64,000 nucleotides of DNA, from assembly GCF_000208865.1 (NCBI RefSeq), contig NC_018389.1, positions 1,612,001 to 1,676,000 of the forward strand, given 5' to 3'. The stretch's first letter is position 1. Each line of letters begins with the position of its first letter. The DNA is from Neospora caninum Liverpool (taxonomy: Eukaryota > Apicomplexa > Conoidasida > Eucoccidiorida > Sarcocystidae). The position numbers and the translations under genes are program-made. The notes below the pieces were generated by a model. The model made no database searches. It saw only the letters and a list, made by a program, of their open reading frames with translations, and was not told where the DNA came from. This document shows, piece by piece, positions 1-12,242 of the stretch.

Positions 1-1822
1 CTGGGAATCGGCCCAAAAGAGTCCAGGGACCGCGACTGAGGCCGCGTACCAAAAATGGTTCCGCTTTCGGCGTGACCTGCGCTGTCGCGCGTTCCGTCTG
101 CGCCTCTTAAAAGCTCTGCGACAAGCTCTAGAGGGGAAAAGACCGAGTCGGATCTAGAGAAAGCCTTGCCGGCAGGCGGCCGCGCGTACCCTGCCAGGGG
201 CTTCCAAGTAGGCGCGCGACCGCCCGGTTGGACGCGTCTGACCAGCGCGTAACAACAAGGAAGACGCAGAAGCACGGAAAGAAGCAGCACGGGAAGAAGA
301 CGGCCGACGTCCCTTCGTCCCCCCGCCATAGGGTGGAGAAGGGAACGAAAGTTATTTCAAGTTTCCGTCCACCGAGCGTGGTCAGCAGCTATTCCCGTAT
401 GCGGACTGAGCTCGCAGATATTCACAGGCTGAAGAAAATGCCCGTGGTATGGACACAACGAATCGCCGGTGGTGACGGAGGCCTCACCGCATGTCAGGCA
501 GAAGCGACGCAGGGCAAACCGTTGAGACTCGGACTTTTTTGCTTCCAACTGACACGCGAACAAGCCAGAAGTCGCAGACCGGTTCCGCCTCTTGTTCGCC
601 TCCACGCGGCGCAAATCCTTCAGCACAATCCCATGGAGTCTGCTGCCGAAACACTCCTCGGAGAGGCGGATGGAGGAAGCAGTTGTCCACATTCAAGAAA
701 ATGCTGGACCTGTTTGTCGTGCGATGGAAGCACTGAGCTGGGGCGTATCCCTTGCGGTAACACAGTTAGGAAAGTACGGCGCTTTCAGCGAGAGAACGGC
801 TTTTCGTGGACGCGTTCGCCCCGACCCGGCGCAACTTCTTTGGGGCTGCTTGCCGCGGCAAGTCAGGAAAAACACGACCTTTCTCTCACTTGAGGAAGGC
901 TGGAGCACGAGACAAGACGAGGGCGAGGAGGAGTCCGAAAGTGCAGCGAAAGGGACGTGTCGCCTGCCGCATAACGAGGCCGTGGATCTAAGGCGTCATG
1001 TAGACAGGTGACGACCGCACTGCGCGTTGTCTTGAGGCGAGTCCATCGTCTTGTGCCCTACGCAACAGCGCTGGATGTTTACGTTGTTCGACTCTAGAAA
1101 ATGTGCGGCCGAAATTTTTCGCTGTCGCAGCACTTGAGTGAAAAACAGATGATCCGAATTCAGATAAGAAACGGGAAGGAACGAGCCAGAGGCAATGGCA
1201 AGCAGGGGAAAAAGTGACATGCGCACACATCGCTGTCGATTTCTTTTTTGTGCTTCTGGTTATGGTGATTTGCCATGCAAGGATGCATGCATCTTCACGC
1301 AGTCAAGCGGTTTTGTGGGGCGGGAGAAAACTCCGTGCTTGCGAATTTTGCAAAACCTTTTTGCGTCTAAAAGGTGGAAGATTCGACATTGGTCCCTCCT
1401 GTTGAGAGCTTTTTTTCAGGTTTTTGTCGACAGGCGCCCTGGTTGCATCTCGACCACGGTTTTACCCAGCAGCTATACACTTCTCTAGTCTCTTCTCTCT
1501 CAACAAAGGCGTGGCTCTGGAGAACAGCAATGATGTAAAATCACCGGTTTCTCGCCACAGAGCCTGGACATCTGCTGTGCATCTGCTTTCTCTCCTGTTT
1601 GTGCTGCTGTCTCTCTCTCAAATGCCCCCGTCTCTCCAACTCCAAATAGAGGGCTCGTCCACATCCGTTTGCTGCCGGCTTGTCGCTGTTTGTTTTTTAC
1701 GGATTTCCGCGCCTCCTTCACGCGCCCCCCTTTGCAGCCACTGAACGGGGGCAGAGTTTAATGGTCTCGTGTCACTCCGTTCCTGCTTTTCTGCTTTCTG
1801 GACTCTTTCGAGGTTGGCAACC
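1..1822. other. Gene-free left edge and 5' flank of the Fcf2 gene
   Basis: No convincing coding sequence is visible. Open frames exist at 228-893 on the plus strand and 357-692 on the minus strand, but neither shows a recognisable domain, and splice signals do not join them to anything. The last 500 bases become pyrimidine-rich, as expected for a transcribed 5' region in this group. The segment may also hold the untranslated end of a gene beyond the left edge. Confidence 0.5.
1284..1291. promoter_or_regulatory. TGCATGCA palindrome upstream of the Fcf2 gene
   Basis: A perfect TGCATGCA lies about 530 bases before the start codon at 1823. The motif is a known ApiAP2-type element enriched in apicomplexan promoters. 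A role here is inferred from position only. Confidence 0.45.
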
Positions 1823-3214
1823 ATGACGGCTGCTAGCGAGAAACGCTCCCCAGGAAATGGAGGGAAGAAGAATGAAGAGAAACGCGCCAAAGCCGGAGTG
1901 AACAAACAACTTCGGAAAGAACGTCTTCGTGCAATCGAAGCCGCTTCACGCCTTCTGCCTCCGCCCCCCCAAGATGACGCGTGCGCAGCGGGCTCGGCTG
2001 CTGGTCCGTCGAGCTCTTCGCTGCTCCCGTCCTCTTCCTCTGCATCTTCCTCCTCGCTATGTTCGGCTTCTCACTCCTCTTCTTCCAGTCCAGCCTCTAC
2101 CTCGTGTTCGTCTTGGTCGGGTTCAGCCGACCCGGCCTTGGCATCTCTTTCCCTTCTCGAGTGTGCCCCACGGCAGCCTCTCGTGGTTGCTAGTGGCGCT
2201 TCCGCATCTTCCGGCACTCGGCCCACGATCTCACAGACAAGCCTCGAACATTTGGACCCAAACATAGACAAGAGCTTACTTTGCTTCTCATCCCAGCGTG
2301 TAATGAAGAAAAGACAGGAACGGCGTCTCCAGTCGTCCCTTTCCTCTCGGGACCCCGAGCGCCCGTCGGCAGTTCCCGAGGAATCACAGGAAGAAGCGGG
2401 GCAAGCAGAAAGTGCAGAAGGTGGAATGCACGAACTGCCACGCCTGGACCTAACTTCCGCTCCTGGTCGCTTCGCGTTTCACCGAGTAGACGTCGATGCT
2501 CGGGCTGCTGCTTGTGTCACTCTAGATGCGAAGCACCGACGGCAAAAGAAGTTGATTGGGTCTTCAGCTGGATGTACACCGCAGCTGGCTCTTCTTTGCC
2601 CTTCGCCGTCGTGTCAAAATCTGTCAGGTACTATGGCAGACGTTCCTGGCGATAGACCCGCCAAGGATTCGGCATCTCTTCTCCTTCCACCGTCAGTGAA
2701 GGCCAACGCGGAGCTAGCAACGCTAGTGGACGCGGGAAAATTACAGCAACAAGAACGCCTCGCGAAGCGGGATGCGGCGAAGGCGCATTTGGCAAACTGG
2801 TACGAGATTCCAGCGCAAGAGCTTTCACCAGGGCTGCGCCGTGAACTGAAGGTGCTCGAGTTGCGTGGCCACATGGACCCGAAGAAGTTCCACAAGGAAG
2901 GGCTGAAGATTCGGTCAGAGAGAACCGAACGACGGATTGGATCCGGTGTGTATGTACAGCACACTGCGCACCTTCACGTTTGCACTGTTAAAGACGGATT
3001 CGGTAGTGGAGGTGGCGTCGGGGCGGGTCGGGAAAGTGAGGCTGTGGGTGCCACGAAGCGGAGAAAAGGAAAGGGCGGTTCGCTGCTGTCTTCTCTCCTG
3101 AAGGACACCAACGTGGAGACGTGGACACGGAAGAAAGTGCGCGATCTCGGCTCGGCCAAATTCGAGGCAAAGGGAAGGAAGAATTCATGGAAAACTCTAA
3201 AGAAGAGGAGGTAA
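1823..3214 (+). CDS. FCF2: Fcf2-domain pre-rRNA processing protein
   Basis: This single-exon gene of 463 codons probably encodes the nucleolar factor Fcf2 (human homologue DNTTIP2/TDIF2), which acts with the small-subunit processome in early 18S rRNA cleavages. The C-terminal third carries the family pattern. W326 lies in a segment reading NWYEIPAQELSPGLRREL, then LRGHMDPKKFHKEG follows near residues 347-360. After a glycine-rich interruption comes a basic tail with SLLSSLLKDTNVETWTRKK and a lysine-rich end. The first 300 residues are low-complexity Ser/Pro/Glu with scattered basic patches. The ATG at 1823 is used because it is the first ATG in frame and has A at -3. Yeast Fcf2 is about 217 residues, so this copy is roughly twice as long, mostly from N-terminal filler and an insert (near 390-415) within the domain. 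No introns are evident. Confidence 0.82.
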   Translation: MTAASEKRSPGNGGKKNEEKRAKAGVNKQLRKERLRAIEAASRLLPPPPQDDACAAGSAAGPSSSSLLPSSSSASSSSLCSASHSSSSSPASTSCSSWSGSADPALASLSLLECAPRQPLVVASGASASSGTRPTISQTSLEHLDPNIDKSLLCFSSQRVMKKRQERRLQSSLSSRDPERPSAVPEESQEEAGQAESAEGGMHELPRLDLTSAPGRFAFHRVDVDARAAACVTLDAKHRRQKKLIGSSAGCTPQLALLCPSPSCQNLSGTMADVPGDRPAKDSASLLLPPSVKANAELATLVDAGKLQQQERLAKRDAAKAHLANWYEIPAQELSPGLRRELKVLELRGHMDPKKFHKEGLKIRSERTERRIGSGVYVQHTAHLHVCTVKDGFGSGGGVGAGRESEAVGATKRRKGKGGSLLSSLLKDTNVETWTRKKVRDLGSAKFEAKGRKNSWKTLKKRR

Positions 3215-6200
3215 TGGTCGCGCAGGCCAACGTCAAGCGGCGGGAGGGACTGCGAAATACTTGGCGCTATGGAGAGCGCTCTGATTTTTTTCCCCAGGGT
3301 TCGAGGGCGGTACTGCGGTTAAAGTGCAGAGGCGCACTGTCCGTTCTGGTACGTGTGCAGATATTTTCTCGAGAGATGAACCGAGACAGATACTGACGTG
3401 GGCGGAAGCGCAACGCTCAACAGTCTGTGGATTCAAATATCAGCGCCTCATGCACCTACCACTTGTGAGTTTTGAATCCGCTTTGCGGAAGCAGAAACGA
3501 ACTCGCGGAAATGGTTTTTCCCGTTCTGCGGCGATATACGCCAGAGAGGTAGAACAATCACGCGTGTGTTGCGGAGGCGTCGAGTTTGCAGCGGGGACGC
3601 GTAGCGTGCCGAGATGATAGCGACGCATATTCAGAGCATCTTACGCTGGCCTGCGAACCTCACAGAGTCGTGCCTAGGTGCTTGAAACTCCATTGCGCCG
3701 GACCGAATACCACCGAGCTGCAGACTCATTTACACGTAAACGCGGCCGCAACAACAAACGTTTAGGCTCGGCTACGTCCGGTGAATCTTCGGCTCTTTCT
3801 AGGTTGTGCACCTGGCCTTCGGAGTCGAAGCGCGTGTATAAGCATGTCGTGGCTACACCATCAATCTTCTTAGCCCGAAGCTGATCCACAGATGAGTGTT
3901 GCCTGTTTTCACACGGAGAGCCTCTCCTGGTAACAGCCTACTGACAGAGTTGAAATCTCTTGATGTGAACACGAGGTCGTGCACCAACTGGCACATACAC
4001 AGAATGCTGTGAAGAAAGCAGTGTTTTCTGTTTGTGTAAGCCCCTCGCCTGGACCCCGCCCTGACGAACGATAGTTTTTCTTGTCTATACGCCATTACGT
4101 AGAAAGCTTCGAACTCACTCTTCGTTACATCCGTCCAGTCGTCTGCCACGACTGACGGGATCGACGGCATGAGGCAGAACGAGGGAAAGTTTTATTTGCC
4201 ACTGAGTTATTCCCCGGTCTGCTACGTGGCTACAAAAGTGTCCTGTGTACCCAATTGCAACTGACAAGGGATTCACAACGCGAGTGGTCGTCTTGACTCT
4301 CGTCACCACGCTGCTGAAACTGGAATCGTTGCCGGAGCCACAGGAGACAACGAAGGTCCTTTATTCCTTCCGGTTAGGAGTGCAGCAGAGGCGCCCCGGT
4401 CCCAGTGTCGCAACAACGGGCTGCGCCGGCGTTGTTCAAACAAGCAAGAGTTGCGCAGCCGAATAGACTTTGCATCACTGCAGCGACATGACAACTCATC
4501 CTGACTGCATTCTGAATGTACTACCGGTATGGAGCTGTGCCCGGCACGTGAGCGAAGCAGTCGCACATGGCTACCAGGCACAAGGGTGAAATGGAGCGAC
4601 GGACACCACATGCTACCGAGTGTGCGTCATGAGTGAAAGGGATAGTTGCAGATGACTCGAATTTTCTCTGGGGGTGCATGTACCAATTTCTTCTTTAGCA
4701 ACAGTGGAGACATTCATTCCGACAGTCCATCTCTCGAAAGAACGTGAGCCGTGCCTCACTTCTTTTTTATAGATACCAGAGTGAAATAATTCACGAGAGA
4801 GCTACTGAGGAAGTAGCGAGGCAGTAAAGCCAGACTGGCCCCGTTTGCCCGGACAGAGATATCACACCAAATGTAGAGGCTTCCTTGGGCGAGAGTAGGA
4901 CTTTCCGTCTCATTCTACTACATCTTGGTATCTGCTGCTGTCCTCATACTTGTTCTCACGTCATCGTCGCTCATGCGGATGTGGAACTACGGCAGGCTTT
5001 CTCTGGAGTCTTTCATCGGCGCAGCTGAACTCCACCACCACGTTTATAGCCGCCTTCCACTACACATGGAAGTCTTGTGAGTATGCTGCCGAAATGTAGT
5101 ATACAAGCAGCGCACATCCCCCCGGCGTACACACAGTACGAAGCGGGGGTCTCCGCAAAGTCCAGAACCCCCGTCTTATCTCTCAGATCAGTATTTGTCC
5201 TCCATCAGTTCGTTCGCTGCTAGGCGCTAGGAGTCGTGAGGTTTTTATTGCCCTTGATACGCGCCAAATCCTTATGCGAGAGAGCAAGCACGCTGGAGTA
5301 ACCTTGACTCTTCGATTGCCAAGTGGATCGTAATGATACAGGAAATTTTTGTTTGCTTATTCAGCTCCTCAGTTTTGGCGGATCATGACTGCGTTACGGA
5401 CTGTTTTCCAAGGCGTAGCATCGGCGCAATACATGCTAGCATTTTGTCATGCTCCTTGCCACGACCGAGGAAGAAAGGGGGGGGTGGGGGGGGGGGAGTA
5501 ACCCTTTCTCGAGATGGAAAGGAGAGTGCACATGTTAATCTGTTAATCGAGGCACAGTGGAAACACGCCACGAGCGCCAGTCCACTTGCGCTCGCCAATG
5601 CATCTGCGTCAGCAATATCGACCGCCGCATGAAACCATGGCGACGCTGTTGGCGTTTTGTTTGTGCTTATTCTAACTGATCACTACCTCTGCGCATCGAC
5701 AACGTAGAGTGCTAGCTGGAAGTTGCTCATTTCCAGTGACCATCTTGCAGTGTGGTGTCAGCACACCTGCAGGAGTGGATCTGTCCTGCCTACGCTCTGC
5801 GCGAGACGCATCGCCCGCCGCAACAAGCTGGATGTGCAGCAACCCCCGTTTGCAAGTTATACAAAAAGCAATACAACACTCTGTATACAGTCGAATTGCC
5901 GGCAAAGCAACCTGTTCCTTTGACACACCCAATAAGCAATTCCGCATGCGTCATCTTCTGTGTTGCCTCCTTACGCGAGTATCGCTACCGGCCGGCGGTG
6001 TATCTGCAGGAACCGCGTACCCAAAAGTAACGCGTCTCGAACTCGTGCATGTTGTGGCTGTTCACTCGTTTGCTGCTTTCCGATGCAATGACAATTTGGG
6101 CGGGTTGTTAGGCTACGATGACCGCTGAATAGATTGCAGAAAGCTGCTTCGGAGAAAATTCACTGCACTAGCCAACCTCAGACGCGGGGTCATTTGCGTT

Positions 6201-7094
6201 ACATACAGGATATCACCTCGGTAATTGTGCCCTGGTGGACCAGCTGCAAATATCGATTTTTTTCGTGTCTACAGATTTTTTTACCGGCGAAGGTGGTAGA
6301 CGGCGTCCCCCACGGTCGGCTCGCTTTGTCGCTTCAGCTCCAGGAAATTGCTCATTATTTCGTTTATGTGGCACCGGCGCGCGTAACCCCCGTATGAGGT
6401 ACCGTACGTGCCCCACTTTGCCCGTGTCGTTTTGTTCCAGAACTCCCCGACCATCTCTGTTTGAAGAGAGTTTGTGATCCGCCAAGCGGTTTCGATCGCG
6501 CCGGTGTTTGTTCTGTTTGGGGAGACCTTTTTGCTGTTTCGGCTCCGTGTCATGGCCCCGCTGGTCACCAAGGTAAAATGCGTGCTCAAGGCATAGGGTC
6601 TTACACCAAATAAATCTGACAAAGCCAGTGCCGTTCGCCGTGCCCTTTGAAAACGGCGTAGAGCTAACGAGGATGTGGCTTCGCCATTGGCGAAAGCTGT
6701 CGACGAGGCATGACTCAACCGAACAGCTGCTTATCAACGCGGGACGAGCACTTGAACGTGGGGTGTGCTTAGTTTGCTCATATCTCCCTTACGGCCGCTT
6801 GAGACTCAATCCACTCCAACAACGCAGAAATGCCTTGGACCAGAAAAGCGAAGCGAAGGTGATGGACCGAATGTGCGAGGTCAGTCTTCCTTGGTGTGTC
6901 GACTGCTCTCGTTGTCGGCCCCAATGACACCGCTTCACAAAGGCGGGGCACAGTTTCTCTTACGGCATCGACCGTCGTTCAAGAAAGTAGTGATGATGTG
7001 TGAACCGTGTCCCTCTTCTTTGTCGATAGCAGGCCAAAAGCGTCCGATGGCACCGTTGGTGAAGCGGCTATTCTGCACTAGTGGGCCACGAGCG
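3215..7094. other. Long gene-free interval between two plus-strand genes
   Basis: About 3.9 kb without a supportable gene. All open frames are short, overlap on both strands and lack domains. An interrupted G run (about 5476-5496) is the only simple repeat of note. Part of the right end is probably the promoter and 5' leader of the secreted-protein gene. Its frame stays open upstream to 6924, where another in-frame ATG lies. Confidence 0.5.
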
Positions 7095-9869
7095 ATGATG
7101 ACTCCTTGGCGCTGCTTCGTGCGAAGCGCATTCGTTTCAGTGGCTTTTTCCCTTTTGGTTATCACCGTGTCAGCCAAGTCAGAGGGAAGAAGTTCGGGTG
7201 ATACCGAGACTAATCTAACGTCACAAGGTACGGCGTATCTTGATCCACATTCTGTTGCCGGCCACCGTCCGGTGGATTCCTCTGCTGCAACGCGAGAACA
7301 GGCTGCGCGGCCTTGGAACGACTCATCAGGATTGAGCAGCCCTTTGCCGTTTACTGGCAATCTAGGCTCGCATGGAGGAAGCCGTTCGAAGGGACACGAG
7401 GACGAAGAAGCTCCACGGCTCGTGCATCAGCTTGAGAGCCCGCGCGTTGCTGGTACACCAACCACGGATAAACAACTACGGTTGGACGTTACTAAGAGCG
7501 GTGAACATTTGGGTGTCGGCACTCGTTTCGTACCTTCCGTTGGTTACCCGTTGCCTCTGGAGGAAGGGAAGTTCGAACAAGGAAAGCTGGATGACGCCCC
7601 GCTTGAGCCGAGCCACCGGGGTCCCGTCGATGAAAGACACTCACGGCAGCTCCCTGGGAATGCCGTTGGAGCGCAAGTCGCGAGGCAGTCGTCAGCCGAA
7701 TTGCATTCTCTGTCCAGTAGCAGTCCGTCGTCAGACACTCGGGTCGGCGAAAACAAAGGAAGCGAGTTTTCAACAGACACCGTGAAGTCTTCCCCTGCTA
7801 CGGCTGTGCCGGTAGCGACCGGATTAGCGACGGTGAAGCGGCGTGCGGGAGGCGGGGGTTTCTCAACAACCGCGCTGCTGGCAAGGAGAACACTGGAAGA
7901 GGTGGGAGGTCTGGGCAGGGGCATTGGCTTATATCTCTATGGGATCGTTTTTAGGGGGAACCTGCTTATGCAAAAACATGTGCTGGATAAGATCAAAGGA
8001 AATCTCAGCGTTCTAGAGTTCGTCGAGCAATGCCAGCCTCAATTCGCGTCGTCTCATCGAGCGCTACTAGATGAACTCTATGTGTGGCAAGATACTTTGC
8101 AGAGGGTCACGCAACGCGAGCAGGCGCTGGTTCTTCAGCATCAGGCACAGAAAACTGCCCGTCAGAGATGGGCACGCGCGCAGGCCAAGGAAGTCTCCGG
8201 GGCGCAGCCGTCCGCAGGCCCAGAGCTGGGTTCACAAGCACCGCCTGAAAGGACACATATAACTGAAAACGTCTTACCAGAAACCGCCGCACACGCTGGT
8301 GAGCAGGAACCGTTGGAAGAACCGCGAAACGAGAACATGACAAATTCACGGGGACCGGGGATCCCTGGCTCCAGTACGCTTGGCGCGGGGCGTAGACCGG
8401 CGTTAGTCCCACCAGATGCAGGAGAACAGTTCAATGCTCCTGAGGTTCAACCCTCGTCCACGACTTCCCTGACGCAGCCTGGTGAAGACGGAAGAGATAG
8501 AGAATCCACATTCCCTCGAGGAAAGGCAAAAGAGGAACCAAGGCGTACGCCTTCTTTCCGAGGCGCGCTGGTGTCCTCTGTTCCATCTCCTGCTACGAGA
8601 CATCAGGAGTCTGAAGGAGTCTTAGATGCTGCGGGACCAGAAAAGTCCGAAGTCGTACCCGCTTCACATTTCAGTGTGGTAGGACCCGATTTGGCGGGAA
8701 TGCATCCGGAGACTGAGAAGATGTCTTCTGATATGGACTTTGAGGTGGCAGATGTAGCTTTGTTCGAACCGGCTTCTGACGGACCAGAAGCGGTTCGTCA
8801 CGACTCTGAATTTCAGGACGGCACACTGGGTTTGCCTGCGTTGGCTGATGAGAGAGTCGCGGGACCGCTTACCCCTCCCAGCGTGCAGGGATCCGCAGGC
8901 GTCCCGCCGAATCCGGCTCTCGACAAAAACGACGACAATGTCTCAGCTGATACCCCGGCGAACCGCCTACACACAAACTCGGTGACTGTTGGTCAACATG
9001 ACGTAAGCACCCTAGAAGGAAAAGGGACAGGGTCGTCCACAGACGGTCTTGTGTCCCCGACGGCGGAGCAAAGCGAGAAGTTGGTACTGGCTGCATTGGG
9101 GGCGACGAGCGGTGATAGTACCGCCTCCTGGCCAGCAGGTTCGGCGGATGGAGCCCCTACCAACGAAGCTGTGGCTCAGCAGACTGCGACCGACATACAG
9201 GAGGCATCGCACAGGAGTCCGGGACAGTCGGGTCCCGCGCAGCTGCCCACATCGGAATGGAACGACATTGAGCCTGGCCTAGGGCAGGCCATGCATGGGC
9301 AGCAGAGTTCAGAGTTTCAGTCGCTGGACGATGAAGTGGATACGTTGGATCTTTATTTGTCCTTGCTTCAAAGTACGTTCTTCAAGTGCGGGGCGCTTCT
9401 ATCTCGAGCACTTCTGGCGGACGATAGTAAGGAACTGACCTGGTTCTACCAACAGGTTCTGCCCAATGAGATGTACCTGGCCCGCATCTCGGTTGCGCTG
9501 CTGACCAGTCAGTACCGTCGTGGCGTGCGGACAGCTGCCTCGACCGAACGCCAACTTCAAAAGGTCCGGTCAATGATGTTTCATGTTCTCGTTGTCGACG
9601 AAGCTTTTCTTAATGCAATTTATGCAAAGGATGAGCCCGCCGTGTCAGATCGCCTTAAGGAATCCGAGCCTGATGAATACCGGAAGCCGAATGCACGCAC
9701 CAAAACTCAAAAAACAAAGAAAGACAAAGGCCGAATCGAGGGAACGCGGGTGGGCGCCGTCATTGAATTTGCCAAGGCACACCTTGGGAAGCCATGGGTC
9801 GTCGGAATTCTGACGTTTGCCTCTTTGGTCGGGCTCGACCATTATGGCTATAGAAGGTACTACTATTAG
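7095..9869 (+). CDS. Predicted secreted, dense-granule-like protein with C-terminal membrane segment
   Basis: Single exon, 924 codons from the ATG at 7095; I do not recognise a named family. From that start the protein opens with a classical signal peptide (basic start, then SAFVSVAFSLLVITVSA near residues 10-26, small residues at the likely cleavage site). In-frame ATGs upstream (6924 and others) would bury it, so 7095 or 7098 is preferred. Residues 30-250 and 350-740 are acidic, Ser/Pro/Gly-rich and probably disordered. Two compact, helix-prone blocks stand out, about 272-345 and 745-860, each rich in Leu with repeated Leu-Tyr and Ala-Leu-Leu patterns. R265-T-L-E-E269 fits the RxLxE export-cleavage pattern. 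The last 25 residues hold a membrane span (WVVGILTFASLVG) and a Tyr-rich tail. This layout is typical of Toxoplasma dense-granule or vacuole-membrane proteins, but that assignment is inference. Confidence 0.72.
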   Translation: MMTPWRCFVRSAFVSVAFSLLVITVSAKSEGRSSGDTETNLTSQGTAYLDPHSVAGHRPVDSSAATREQAARPWNDSSGLSSPLPFTGNLGSHGGSRSKGHEDEEAPRLVHQLESPRVAGTPTTDKQLRLDVTKSGEHLGVGTRFVPSVGYPLPLEEGKFEQGKLDDAPLEPSHRGPVDERHSRQLPGNAVGAQVARQSSAELHSLSSSSPSSDTRVGENKGSEFSTDTVKSSPATAVPVATGLATVKRRAGGGGFSTTALLARRTLEEVGGLGRGIGLYLYGIVFRGNLLMQKHVLDKIKGNLSVLEFVEQCQPQFASSHRALLDELYVWQDTLQRVTQREQALVLQHQAQKTARQRWARAQAKEVSGAQPSAGPELGSQAPPERTHITENVLPETAAHAGEQEPLEEPRNENMTNSRGPGIPGSSTLGAGRRPALVPPDAGEQFNAPEVQPSSTTSLTQPGEDGRDRESTFPRGKAKEEPRRTPSFRGALVSSVPSPATRHQESEGVLDAAGPEKSEVVPASHFSVVGPDLAGMHPETEKMSSDMDFEVADVALFEPASDGPEAVRHDSEFQDGTLGLPALADERVAGPLTPPSVQGSAGVPPNPALDKNDDNVSADTPANRLHTNSVTVGQHDVSTLEGKGTGSSTDGLVSPTAEQSEKLVLAALGATSGDSTASWPAGSADGAPTNEAVAQQTATDIQEASHRSPGQSGPAQLPTSEWNDIEPGLGQAMHGQQSSEFQSLDDEVDTLDLYLSLLQSTFFKCGALLSRALLADDSKELTWFYQQVLPNEMYLARISVALLTSQYRRGVRTAASTERQLQKVRSMMFHVLVVDEAFLNAIYAKDEPAVSDRLKESEPDEYRKPNARTKTQKTKKDKGRIEGTRVGAVIEFAKAHLGKPWVVGILTFASLVGLDHYGYRRYYY

Positions 9870-12242
9870 TGTCATCCTTTTTTTCCCCAGTGGCGCAATG
9901 GGCAGCTGGAGAGAGCGCTTGAGGCCCAAGGCTTGCCGCGGGGCTAGGAAACGGAAACGTAACATTTGTCTTGTGTTCTTTCATGCATGCTCAACACGAG
10001 CGAAGGCATCGCCTCTCGTGTCAACCTTGCCAAACGGGCGGTGAACATGAGTGTGATCATATCACTCAGAGCATCGCTCTGTATGCGCAATTGCATCAAG
10101 GACAAAGGGTGCACACGCGCAGTTTCCATCGTGCACTTCAGCGGACGTGTGCACTATGTATGTGACAAACTGTGCAAGGCCTCGCTTACACGAACGCGGA
10201 TATTTGGCACTCAAGTTTGGCAGCAACTGCCTTCGCCATAACGGCTTCGACTTTGAACGGCGTGGGGGCCCATATACCCGTGCACGTGATTGGTTCGGAT
10301 GCTGTTGCTCCCGCAAATGCGGGTGCATCCGAGCCGGTCTCTTGTCGTTTTAAAGGGAACATGTGCTATGTGAGTAACGGGGAAGCGACTCACGGGAGGG
10401 GGAGGCAGTACGCGTTGAAGTGATACAAAGTATGAAATGCTCAGAACGTTGTTCCAGATGACTCCTCTCGAGTTTCGTATCACCTTTGCAAGAGTCGATG
10501 TACTGTGCGGCAGGGATGATGCCAGATTTTAGAGAGGATTCAGGTGTGAAGGGATACATGCTACATCGGTCCGGGGTATGTGCCACACACAAGCCCCGAA
10601 AAGTGTGGCCCACCGCATTTCGCGGGGAGAAATTGAAATTACTGCCTCCGCCCCGTTCAGCTTTTTCTCATCGCAGAGAGCCGCGAAAACTTCATCGCTG
10701 TCGCGCCGAGGTCGCGTGCTGCCGTACGTGCATAGACAACACGATGCACAGACAGTTCATGTCCCGTCCCAGACGGGATATTTTACATAAGCTTCTCTGC
10801 GCATCCACGATTCTCCCTTCGCCTGCTCTGCTTTCCGTGTGTCTCAAACAGTGGTTGTGAAGCACCTCGCGTGATGTTCTGCGTGACAACTTTCAGATGC
10901 GTGTAAGCTGCGGTATGTTGCTACAAGTGGGACTCCACTAGACGGCGCCCACAACGCTGCTGTGTGTGACAGTGAAAGGCTGCCGCCGGTGAAGTGTAAT
11001 GTGAAGGGAGTCCGTCTATGTCAGCCGTCAGCTTTCGACCAGTAGCCGTTGCGAGGTTGGGCAGCTCATCTCAACCGGAACAGGGTCCCGTTAGTATTTT
11101 TGGCATGCACAAGAATGCAGCGACAGATGGAGTTCTGGCTGAGTCGATCGGCTGGTTCTCGTCGTGATGGGCGGCGTTGTGTGTTCTTTGCAACATTTTG
11201 CCGTGCATGGCACTTGTCTTTTTTGTGGTCATTCGCTCGCTCGGTGTGCCTGGGATCGCACGCTCAACGTAGTGAAACGTTTCCTCGGGGAGCGAGGGCT
11301 GTCATAGCGAGACGCACAAGGCGGTCGGTTTTAACTTTGACATTCGTTCACTCTAAATTGGCACATTCACCTGAGGCCCGCCGTTCGTGCGTAGCGACTA
11401 CACACATTGCTTGTAGCGACTCTCGTTTTCAACACGGAAACAATCTGGTCCTTGCAGCCAAGTTGCGCCTTAGACAGTTTGCCGGGGACTCGCTTCACAC
11501 CTCCACAACGAGCGCGGATACGGACGTGTTGAATCTGCGTCAACCATGCCCACTTTTGGGCGCGTTGCACGTCGGCCGCGCGAGTGCCGGTGAAACGAAT
11601 ATCTTTGTGTGTTTTAGTTTTTCACACTCATACAGACGCATGTTCTGTTACTAACATAGCCGCGCATCTCTATGCACCTGTGGGTTCCGTGGCGTCTCTC
11701 CGACACACAACAAGCAACGCGACAAACCGCCGAAAAGTCTGAAAAGGCATTCCATGGACAGTGCTTCGCTGCGTCCCTAGACGGATGTCTTTGTACAGTG
11801 AGGCGCATGAAGGTGTACGGATATGGAAGCTGTGGACACGCGTACTGTGAGGGAGCCAATGCCTCGATCCTACACACCGCACGAAGACTTGTGCAGCTCT
11901 TCATTCCGTGACGAGTATGATAGATACAGCCATTTCTGTTTTAGCGTAATAACGTCATTGTGGCTGCACGTTCTGACACTCTTGGTCGACCGCGAGGACT
12001 CGGCATTCTGCTGTCCAGGTCAGAAAGCGCCTCGGTGCTTCATCTTAGGCGAGTCTCATCGTTCGCGACAGGCGCACGGCGTCAGCTGTGGCACTACCAT
12101 TTCCCTCCGCCCTGCGTTCTCTCTCTCTTCCTCTGTTTATCCACCTGATCTCTGTCTCACGTTCGATTCCGTTCTTGGTGTTTCTTGTTGGCAGCGGAAA
12201 ACATTTTAAAATCCATCTGAGCGCTGGTATTTGTCCAGCTCG
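9870..12242. other. Convergent intergenic region
   Basis: About 2.4 kb between the 3' ends of the secreted-protein gene (plus) and the pseudouridine synthase gene (minus). It should contain both 3' untranslated regions. I see no coding exon, RNA gene or strong repeat. Confidence 0.5.

Noticed and set aside
357..692. Minus-strand open frame with a Cys/His pattern (CLTC...CPYH) suggesting a zinc site
   Set aside because: Isolated, near the window edge, overlapped by equally long frames, and no splice-linked neighbour or family match. It could be an exon of a gene to the left, but the sequence here does not support that.
12155..12180. B-box-like GTTCGATTCC suggesting a tRNA
   Set aside because: No A box or foldable cloverleaf within 100 bases upstream.
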